A stretch of DNA of 15,826 nt from Hyphochytrium catenoides (taxonomy: Eukaryota > Sar > Hyphochytriomycetes > Hyphochytriales > Hyphochytriaceae): the NCBI GenBank assembly GCA_900088475.1, contig FLMG01001817.1:1-15826 (forward strand). The letters run 5' to 3'. This document shows, in pieces, positions 8,600-15,826 of this stretch. The translations under genes and the position numbers were made by a program. The notes under the pieces are model-generated. The model saw nothing but the letters and a program-made list of their open reading frames with translations. It had not been told where the DNA came from and ran no database searches. Every line of letters starts with the position of its first letter. The first letter of the stretch is position 1.

Positions 8600-9340
8600 G
8601 AACTGCACCATAGCATTCGTGCTGACCTTGGGACTGGAAAACCTGCCTTGCGCACAGGAACTTGCCATAGGCTCTCGGCCTTCTTTAGGTCCAGCTCGTA
8701 GAGGGTCATTCAGCAAGCAAGGCGAAGGTGTCTCAGCTGGAGAGAGGTCCGCCCATCATCGTCACAGACATCGTCGAAGAGTTCCTCTCTTCTTCCCTCA
8801 CAGCCCGATCTCTTGCTTTGTTAGAATAGTCTCTCTTCCATCTCTTTGCTTTCTGTCCCTTTCTCTCTTCCTATCTCTCTTTCTCCTCTTTCTCTTTCTC
8901 CCCTATCGCGCTCTCCACGTTTCATTTCCCCTTCTACCGCTTGGCTTTGTCAATTACCTTCTAATGCTGCTGCCTGACAAGACCCAGCAGTGACAGCAGC
9001 GTCACCACCACAGCGAGTTTCCCGTCCTACTGAATGAGAATTTTTTCTAGTCCAGCCTCCGCACCTCACTCCTCCTCCTCCAAAGCCCTTGTTCTGCGGC
9101 CTCCACCACGAGAGCAGCGGCCAAACAGGCTCTCGAGGACCGCAGCTTTCTGGAGACTCCAAGGTCGGGAAGAAGGAGCCTTCTTCCACGGAGAAAAGAG
9201 AAGGACTAAGATACAGAAGGTACAGAGCCAGCCTGCCTCTTCCGCCAATTCACTCACTCAGAATAAAAAGAGCAGAAGAAGGGCTTTTCTTACCGCTCGC
9301 AAGACTTCGTTGTATATCCCAGTCCTGGCCTCTCTCGGTC
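8600..9340. other. Unassigned intergenic stretch
   Basis: Several overlapping open frames exist on both strands, for example plus 8595-8993 and plus 9034-9576. They rest on serine/leucine-rich CT tracts, none shows a recognisable domain, and strands conflict. From about 8830 to 8905 the plus strand is CT-rich. I see no tRNA or other structured RNA here. Confidence 0.4.
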
Positions 9341-9348
9341 CCCTTTCC

Positions 9349-9391
<43 letters not shown>

Positions 9392-9456
9392 CTTTCCCTC
9401 TCTTTTTCTCCCACTCTCTCTCTCTCTTTCTCTCTCCTTTCCCTCTCTTCTTCTCC

Positions 9457-9505
<49 letters not shown>

Positions 9506-9567
9506 TTTCTCTCTCATTTCCCTCTCTTTCTCTCCCACTCTCTCTCCCTCTCTCTCTCTCTCTGCCC
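9341..9567. repeat. Nested CT microsatellite and minisatellite
   Basis: Pure CT runs lie at about 9357-9382 and 9460-9502, the latter about 21 units. Between them a higher-order unit of roughly 45 bases recurs, marked by TTTCCCTCTCT near 9344, 9393, 9438 and 9517 and followed in the later copies by TTCTCCCA or a variant. All plus-strand frames through it read as Ser-Leu repeats and should not be taken as genes. Confidence 0.85.
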
Positions 9568-9898
9568 TCTGATTAATCTTTTAACCAACCCGGACGTGAC
9601 GGCCCCATGGTAACCATTGCCCTTCTACTCTCCTGACCGTTTTGTCGCAAGATGGTTGAACAAAGAGGCAAAAGAATGCGGCGCACAAACCCTGAGGCTT
9701 ACTCCTGGCAAGCAGGCGGAAGGCATCATCACCGCCAATCTGCTCAGCGTTTGGACCACTATATTCCCCCTAAGATGTCGTCTACACTCCGCCGAGTTGC
9801 CTACTCTTCTTCATACTTTTCTGCCCTGCTTTATATTGTTGTCAACGTCCGGATCATCTTCTTTTCTCGTGACCTCCCCTTTTCTTTCTCTCTGTCTT
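9568..9898. other. Unassigned stretch with a short open frame
   Basis: Plus-strand frames at 9617-9901 and 9652-9930 overlap each other. The second starts with ATG and contains a hydrophobic stretch (YFSALLYIVVNVRIIFF), so a small membrane peptide is conceivable. I recognise nothing in either. No RNA gene is visible. Confidence 0.25.
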
Positions 9899-9949
9899 TA
9901 GCGCTGGTAGCTTCAGAATATGATTTATGATAGGAGAGACACTCGGGGG

Positions 9950-9981
<32 letters not shown>

Positions 9982-10218
9982 AGGAAGATAAGAAAAGAAG
10001 GAGAAGAAGAAGAAGAGAGAAGCCACCAAGACGCGGACTTCGGGGCATCTTCGACAGACCCGTAGCGCTAGTAGCTTGAGCAGACAGGTTAAAATAGGAA
10101 GAAACGAAGAGAAGCTTGAACAGAAAGAGAGAGAGAGAGGAAAGAGAGGTGAGTGACGAAGAAAGAAGAAGAACCAGCCAAGGTGCGGGCTGCTGGGGCA
10201 CCTTCTTCTTCGACAGAC
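9899..10218 (-). repeat. Short interspersed repeat, two tandem degenerate copies
   Basis: Read on the minus strand, copy 1 (10218-10111) and copy 2 (10085-9899) share the order: TCTGTCGAAGA, GCCCC, a GTCCGCGTCTTGG-like core, then TTCTTCTTCTTC and CACTC followed by CT repeats. Copy 2 is bounded by CTCAAGCTAC-like ends at 10081 and 9916. A third copy, inverted relative to these, lies at 13437-13586. There is no coding sign. An uninterrupted GA run at about 9950-9976 is part of copy 2. Confidence 0.55.
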
Positions 10219-10402
10219 AAGAAGAAGACAATCGAAAGCAGGAGACGGAGAAACGAAGAAGAAGAGACCAAGACCTCATTCCTCTTCTTCTGCATGCATG
10301 ACTCCTAACATCTTCGAGTCATAAATCTATTAACTTCATCTAAGCTTGCCCCATTTGGCTCCTGCGGTCGGCTCTCGTCGCTCGATGGAGCACGCTACTC
10401 AG

Positions 10403-11357
10403 TTATTCACTGAGACGGTCGTAGCTTCTTCGTCTTCTCCTCCCATTATTAGCAGCAGAAGAGTAAATGAGGAGAAGGGCCATGATGGACGCTGCTAGGT
10501 TCCCAACATAAAGCGCACCTCCGGAAGAAGAAGGAGCCGTGGTTGGAGCCGCCGTGGGAACAGGAGTACTGCCAAGATCCGTGCCGCCCTTCAGCTTTCG
10601 GCAGCGACATAGGGCAGCACTTCCCACTTCTTGCCTTCAGTGTCGCTTCGATAGACAAGGCTCGCTCCTGCTTTCAGCCCCTGCTCAGAGAAGGTCGCGG
10701 CGTTTGTCGCAACTGTTCCTTCGACCAACTTTCCAGTCTCATTCTTAAGAGTACTACTGAAGATCCAAAGCGATCCCAGCGGGAAGTTAGGGAAAGAAGG
10801 ACTGTCTGGGACGGTTTGCACTTCGATCAGTTGCTCTTTGGAAGAGCGGGAAGAGCTTGATCTCCATCTTTCATCGGGTTATTCTTCTTGTCTGGCGCGT
10901 GCCCACCCTTTCCCACGGCTACCATGCTCATCACCTGATAGTTTCCCTTCTGTTCGGCGATACCATCAGTTCCTACCTTTCGTTGCAACCTCTCACTTTG
11001 GTCTTGCCTTTTTAACAGGAGTGTCATGAATCGGTGCCAGTATCAGACGTTCTCGCTTGCCGCCGCGGAACCAGTGTTAGAGCCGTAGAAATAGAAAGAA
11101 GAAGGAAGCGGCACGGTGGCAGCAAACCTATCGTCCACAAAGCTATGAGAAATCAGGACCTTCCGCGCTGGCATTGGCTTTTGCAGCTGGGTTAGAAGCT
11201 GCCAAGCGTCGTCCAGCTTGGTGCACAGTCTTCCTTCTTGTCGGTAAAAGGAGAGAGATTGGAGCTGTGCGACCTGCTGGCGACCTGGAGGAAGAAGAGT
11301 AAGGAGCAGACAGGCATGGGCCGGGGTAGCCCTGAGACGACTGCTGGTGCTGAACAT
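10403..11357 (-). pseudogene. Pseudogene: degraded paralogue of the secreted/GPI-type protein at 13809-14687
   Basis: Protein fragments in three frames match the intact copy in order. These are an N-terminal Met with a leader-like ACLLLTLL stretch (ATG at 11357), FAATVPLPSSFYFYGSNTGS, EQKGNYQVMSMVAVGK, EQGLKAGASLVYRSDTEGKK then WEVLPYV, and the C-terminal SSSGGALYVGNLAAS tail. A TGA replaces the TTA leucine codon directly before TyrTrpHis (near 11043). About 33 bases are missing after the matching RxD segment. A net 11-base insertion near 10870-10900 shifts the frame, and about 55 extra bases near 10560-10610 bring another stop and shift. Compensating shifts also affect about 11150-11280. Aligned breaks at this many places argue against introns. 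The most likely event is duplication followed by decay. Confidence 0.75.
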
Positions 11358-11735
11358 GCTTGAAATGTGGCGGCGGTGGCTGTCTTTCCTCTTCTTCTTC
11401 TTCTCCTCAAACAATAGAGAGGAGAAAAATCGAGACCTAGACGATAGGAGGCAGGGATGGAGCATGCTCTAGGGGCGCGACAAGAATGGATGCCTCTTGC
11501 TCTCTCTCCAAATGTTGCCGAACTGACAGTGCTTCGCCGCTAGCTGACCAAGAGGAATTTCCAAAGAGTGAAAGCAGAAAGAGGTGATAGGAAGAGGAGG
11601 AGGATGGTCCAGAGAGATGGGCATAGGAGAAAGATGAGACGAGAGCCAAGGATCGGAGGAGGGATTGTGATGAACTGAACAGATGAAGGAGAGATGAAGG
11701 GAACAGCAAGAGGGAAGTGGGTAGCTCTGGGGAGG
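11358..11735 (-). promoter_or_regulatory. Conserved 5' flank of the pseudogene copy
   Basis: This stretch is collinear with the 5' flank of the intact copy (14688-15273). The best block, 11615-11699, differs from 15151-15235 at one base in 85. Homology ends near 11735, where the sequence becomes unique. The block is probably promoter and 5' UTR; frames on the minus strand are not conserved between copies, so it is not obviously coding. Confidence 0.5.
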
Positions 11736-13350
11736 CAGTACATGGACCATGGCTTGATATAAATGTACACCGAGAGAGACAGAGCGAGAGACACACATAG
11801 CGAACGACAGAGAAAGAGAGAGACAGAGGTTACGGTCAAAGCCATGATGACACAACGAGACGGCGCTGCCAACGACGGTTGCTTCTTCGTGAGTCGAGTA
11901 AGGTCTTCAAGAACAGAGGAGGAGGAACAACCTTGCCAAGAGAGATGAAAAGCTGACTGCTGCAAGGCAGGACGAGGGGCCAGCAGCCTACGCGCACTAA
12001 TCTTAAAATCTCTAGCTACGAGGGAGAGAGTAAGTTAGAGCATTGTAAGAGACAGCGCGCGACAGAGCATGGAGGAGAAAGAGGAGAAGACAAAGAGGGA
12101 GGCAGAAAGGTAAAGGCAGATAGATTGCTGCCACAGCAGGAAGGGAAGGGAAGGGCAGAGAAATGAAAGGGTGGCTGTCGCAGGGAAAGGGAGAGGAGAG
12201 AGAGAATAGACGACTGTCCAGGGAGGATAATGCTATTAGAGAGACCTGGCGCGGCTGTTAGAGGATGGAACTGACCTCGCTCACTGTAGAGGAAACGGGC
12301 TCAATCATCAGCCTCAAGAGCCTCTGTTCCCGGCTAAGGTTTCAGGAGGAACCAGCAGCACCAGCAAAAGGAAGTGACCGCAAGAGTAATCTTCTACGGA
12401 AGAAGTTCCGAACAACAGTGATGAGCGGCACGTCCCGCGCAGCGCTTGCCCATATTAGTGCTCCGTAACACTAGGTTCTAGGTAGATTATAGGTGTCTAG
12501 TTAGGTAGTAGGAAGGTGGTGATAGGACTGCTAGTCGTCGAGAAACGAGGATGTAACAATCATTCACTAGCTTAGCTCGTCGTGGTGACTTTATTAGATA
12601 GTTAGGACACGGCTCTAATTCATCCGCCCGGGCCATGGGCCTCCTTCCTCCTTCTACCGCTTGATCCAGCGAGCAGGCTGCAAGAAAAGGAAGCTCCCAA
12701 GGCGGTATTGCCAAGCGACGCCAGTGTGAACACTAGCCCCAAGGTCATATTAACGCGTGGGCCTTCGTCAGTGGGAGATGCTGCGGATGAGCCGAACGAA
12801 GAAGAAAGTCAAACTGTGTGACAACAATCTCCTCTTTCGTCTTTCTGGCGACGTTAACTATCGAAGAATAAGAGGACATCGAAGATCGACTCTTCTACTA
12901 TCATTGTTCGGCGTCCCTGCTGTTTTGCTTTCTTGTCAATGTTCCTCCTGCTGGTGGTGGTGCCGACCTCCTCTGAACTCTGTAACACTTTCAACTTCTT
13001 GAGCCCTTCCAGTGATGAGGCAATAAGTGGAGAACCCCAGCATGGAAGATGAAGATTCCACCGATCGGCCCGCTCAACAACCCTGGCGGCGGCAAAGAGA
13101 CTATGATCTCTGTGGTGCAAGTCACGGTGTTATATCTGAGATACTCCGTGTAATAGTACCATCATATACTCCTCTGAACTACAAGCTCTCGCTTTATCTC
13201 TTGGAGCTAGCGCTGGGGCCAGGAGGTGGATAGGAGAAGGCGCTGGCGGGAGAGGCGCGGCCTTTAGAGGAACTAGCCGACGAGGATGGTGGATAGTCCC
13301 AGTCTCCTGGGCCAATGGTTGTTGGCTATCAGCGTAGCGCTTTTTAACCC
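11736..13350. other. Unique spacer between the two gene copies, no confident gene
   Basis: Up to about 12240 the plus strand is purine-rich. 12240-13320 has balanced composition and could hide exons. Candidates are plus 12265-12468 (67 residues from an ATG, MELTSLTVEETGS...), minus 12487-12714 and minus 12854-13120, which ends with a Lys/Ser-rich tail. They are short, on conflicting strands and match nothing I know. At 12472-12512 a small TAGGT-rich stretch occurs. I see no transposase or reverse transcriptase motif. Confidence 0.35.
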
Positions 13351-13352
13351 TC

Positions 13353-13391
<39 letters not shown>

Positions 13392-13394
13392 TCT
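13353..13394. repeat. CT microsatellite
   Basis: CT dinucleotides run from 13353 to 13394 with a single G interruption near 13379. The tract sits just before the plus-oriented interspersed repeat. Confidence 0.9.
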
Positions 13395-13436
13395 ATGTCT
13401 TACTCTCTCTTCCTTTCCCATAGTGGATTTCCTGTG

Positions 13437-13586
13437 CTCAAGCTACCCGCTCTGTACTTCTATAGAAGATACCCAGCAGCGGTCCGCATCTTGGCCGTTT
13501 CTCTCTTCTTCTTCTTCTCTATTTCTTGGTTTTCCTTCACTCTCTCTCTCCTCTGTCGGATTATCATCTCAAGCTACCAGGGCTAA
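13437..13586 (+). repeat. Short interspersed repeat, single copy in plus orientation
   Basis: This is the inverted relative of 9899-10085. The shared order is CTCAAGCTACC, a TAGAAGATACCC part, the core GTCCGCATCTTGG, a TTCTCTCTTCTTC tract, CACTCTCTCTCTC, and a second CTCAAGCTACCAGGGCTA. The near-identical ends (13437 and 13568) are direct repeats about 131 bases apart. No coding sign. Confidence 0.55.
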
Positions 13587-13808
13587 TCGCTGGACACCTT
13601 CAACAGAAGTGTAAGAAGAGGCTGGAAGACAGAGAAACGGAGAAGAAGAAGAGACCAAGACTCACTCTGCATGCAAAAAGTATATGTAGACCTATAACCT
13701 CACTTCATCTCACCTTTGCTTCTGATACTTAGCTCTAATCGCCATGATGCAGCACGCTTATCTCTGTCAACAATGACGCGATAGTAGCTTCATCTTCTGC
13801 CATCGTCA

Positions 13809-14687
13809 CTAAGAAGAGAAAAGATTGATGAAGAGAAGGGCCATTGGCACCACCGTCGACGCTAGTCTCCCAGCATAAAGCATCGCACCTCCGGAGGAAG
13901 AAGAAGGCAAAGTTTCTGCAAGGACATAGGGAAGAACTTCCCAATTTCTGCCTTCAGCGTCGCTTCGATAGACAAGACTCTCTCCCGCTTTCAGTCCTTG
14001 CTCATAAAAGGTAGCGGGAGCTTCCCCAACCATTTCTTGACCAACCGTCCCATCATCCTTAACAGTTCGAAGGACCTTCCAGACCGATCCTAGTGAAAAG
14101 GACGGGGTAGAAGAAGAAGTGTCTGGGAGGGTTTGCACTTCGATCAGTTGCGCTTTTGAAGAGCGGAACAACCTGATTTCCATCTTTATGGTGCTGTCAG
14201 GCGTCTCTGCACTCTTTCCCACCGCTACCATCCTCGTCACCTGATAGCTTCCTCTTTGTTCCGCCTTGTCAGACACGTGCAGAGATGTGGTCTGCTTTGC
14301 GGAGAGACCCAGCCCAATGCCACCAACGAACATCTGTAGGTCTTTCCTCTCGAACAGGAGATTCATACGGGGGTGCCAATATAAAATGCTCTCGTTTGCC
14401 GCCGCGGAACCAAAGTTAGAGCCGAAGAAATAGAACGAAGAAGGAAGCGGAACGGTGGCCGCAAACTCATCGTCCTCAATGGCAACAGACATCAATCCTT
14501 CAGTGCTAACATTGGCTTTTGAGGCAGCCTTCACAGCTTCCAAACCTCGTACACTTTGGTGCGCAGACTTCTTGATGGTGAGAAGAGAGAGGGTAGTGCT
14601 CTGTGCCGACGTGGCGACTGGAACAGTGAGGAGCAGACAGGCACTGGCCAGGATAGCCCTGATGACACGACCGTCGGAGTTGACCAT
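13809..14687 (-). CDS. Secreted, probably GPI-anchored protein of unknown function (292 aa)
   Basis: The ATG at 14687 starts a leader: MVNSDGRVIRA followed by a hydrophobic core ILASACLLLTVPVA and a likely cleavage after ATSA. The open frame extends upstream to 14870, but only with non-ATG codons, so this start is preferred. Residues ~75-115 contain FAATVPLPSSFYFFGSNFG and then an NESILYW segment. This resembles the 'LPF-F-F-G ... NG-L-F' start of extracellular beta-sandwich domains, but the match is loose. The middle, to EQGLKAGESLVYRSDAEGRN, has no recognised catalytic motif. The end is SSSSGGA, a short spacer, then a hydrophobic tail (STVVPMALLFINLF) and stop TAG, as expected for a GPI-attachment signal. 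It likely acts at the cell surface or outside. A decayed paralogue lies at 10403-11357. No introns are needed. Confidence 0.7.
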   Translation of the reverse strand: MVNSDGRVIRAILASACLLLTVPVATSAQSTTLSLLTIKKSAHQSVRGLEAVKAASKANVSTEGLMSVAIEDDEFAATVPLPSSFYFFGSNFGSAAANESILYWHPRMNLLFERKDLQMFVGGIGLGLSAKQTTSLHVSDKAEQRGSYQVTRMVAVGKSAETPDSTIKMEIRLFRSSKAQLIEVQTLPDTSSSTPSFSLGSVWKVLRTVKDDGTVGQEMVGEAPATFYEQGLKAGESLVYRSDAEGRNWEVLPYVLAETLPSSSSGGAMLYAGRLASTVVPMALLFINLFSS

Positions 14688-15273
14688 GCTTGTAACCTGT
14701 CCGGATGGCTGTCTTTCTTCTTTGTCTTCTCCTCGAGGAATAGAGAGAAGGAACACGAGACCTAGACGATAGGAGGCAGGGATGAAGCAGGCTTGAAGGC
14801 AACAAGTGATGCCTCTTGCTCTCTGTCCAAATGTTGCTAAAATGATGACAGTGCTTCGATTGGTGACCACGAGGAAGCTTTAAGAGTGAAAGCAAAGGTG
14901 ATAGGACGGCATCTTCTGGCAAGAACCGAGACTACTTCTCCTCGTTATCATCTCTATCTCACCGTTGGCCTGGGCCCTCCATAGTCCTATGGCCAAGCAG
15001 GAAGGAAGAGAGGGAGCTAAGAAGAGCCCGACGTAAACAGTGGATGAGTATATAGTATAGAGAAGAAAGAAGAACCAGAGAGACAGGGAAAAGTATTGAT
15101 GAAAACAGAAAGAACCGCCACGGAAGAGGAGGAAGATGGTCCAGAGAGCGAGATGGGCATAGGAGAAAGATGAGACGAGAGCCAAGGATTGGAGGAGGGA
15201 TTGTGATGAACTGAACAGATGAAGGAGAGATGAAGAGAGAGCAAGAGGGAAGTGGGTAGCTTTGGCGAGGCGC
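14688..15273 (-). promoter_or_regulatory. 5' flank of the intact secreted-protein gene, with extra ~218-bp segment
   Basis: 14688-14906 and 15125-15273 align with 11358-11735. The segment 14907-15124 is absent from the pseudogene flank and is bounded by GGA on both sides. On the minus strand it contains a TATA-like CTATACTATATACTC near 15044-15058. The promoter role is inferred from position and conservation. An open frame with ATG at 15296 runs through the region on minus, but its frame is not kept in the paralogue. Confidence 0.45.
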
Positions 15274-15793
15274 TTTGGGGAGAATGTAACCACCATGTCT
15301 CTCCTCCCTTTTCTCTTTCACTTACCACAACAGAAAACTACCGGCAATGCCTCTACGTCTTTCTTTTCTTCTCCTTGGTCATCTCATCATTGCACTTCTT
15401 GTTCTCTCTCTCTTCTCTCTTCTTCTCTCTCTTAGACAGACTGGAGACGGAGAGGATGAGGGACAGAAGAAGCGAGTGTGTAGATGGGAAAGGTGAGAGA
15501 GGGAGTGAGTGAGTATGAGTTTTGGAGAGCAGAGACAGAAAGAGTGAAGAAGAAAGAGTGAGAGAGAGAGAATGAGGAAGAGAGAGTGGAAGAGAGAGCG
15601 AGGAAGAGAGGGAGATAGACGGCAACTCTGGCTAGATGTTAGTCCAAGAGGAGAGAGTAAGAGAGAGAGAGAGAAAGAGAAAGAAAGAGAGAGAGAACAG
15701 AAATAAGAGAAATGGGGAGAGACAGAGAGAACGAGGAGAGAACAAAGAGAGAGGAGAGAGAAAAGAGAAGAGAGAGACAAAAAAAAGAGAGAG

Positions 15794-15826
<33 letters not shown>
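15274..15826. repeat. CT tract followed by long GA-rich tract to window end
   Basis: 15355-15435 is pyrimidine-rich on plus. From about 15440 the plus strand switches to almost continuous GA-rich sequence, ending in a pure GA run from about 15797 to 15826. Frames here are Ser-Leu or Arg-Glu repeats only. I see no gene. Confidence 0.7.

Noticed and set aside
9034-9613. Overlapping plus-strand frames at 9034-9576 and 9089-9613
   Set aside because: More than half of each is CT-repeat Ser-Leu sequence and the remainder matches nothing.
14880-15296. Minus-strand hydrophobic open frame with a real ATG (138 residues)
   Set aside because: The frame is not preserved in the homologous flank near 11600, and part of it lies in the 218-bp segment absent there.

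Overview
The window looks like nuclear DNA of a protist. I see no prokaryotic operon spacing or ribosome binding sites. There are good GT-AG splice signals, very abundant GA/CT microsatellites, and a long protein built from cysteine/histidine knuckles of the kind annotated in oomycetes, algae and plants as 'WRKY19-like' zinc fingers. The GA-derived Arg-Glu and Ser-Leu low complexity makes me think of a chromerid alga such as Chromera, but that is an impression from composition and not a demonstrated assignment.

Layout. 1-185 holds a 73-bp tandem repeat. 240-1425 is purine-rich and apparently non-coding. 1476-6182 (minus strand) is one large intronless gene for a ~1568-residue protein with 16 zinc-knuckle modules separated by charged low-complexity linkers. 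6336-6900 is its purine/pyrimidine strand-switch upstream region. 7019-7263 carries a cluster of ACCCGGGT-type sites. 7269-7562 has an open frame with one membrane helix. 7659-8377 (minus) supports a four-exon model for a small TPR-like protein. 8600-9900 is mostly unassigned, with a nested CT minisatellite at 9341-9567.

The right third is a diverged tandem duplication of a secreted or GPI-anchored protein gene. The distal copy (13809-14687, minus, 292 residues) is intact. The proximal copy (10403-11357, minus) has an in-frame stop, frameshifts and indels, and is a pseudogene. Their 5' flanks are far more alike than their coding parts; one 85-bp block differs at a single base. The intact copy carries a ~218-bp upstream segment that the pseudogene lacks. 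Below each copy lies a short interspersed repeat, in opposite orientations. The window ends in a GA-rich tract.

No shared pathway links these genes. The strongest candidates for something undescribed are the 16-knuckle protein, the secreted protein family with its unusually conserved upstream block, and the small spliced TPR gene. All intron models and fold assignments were read by eye and have not been tested by search.
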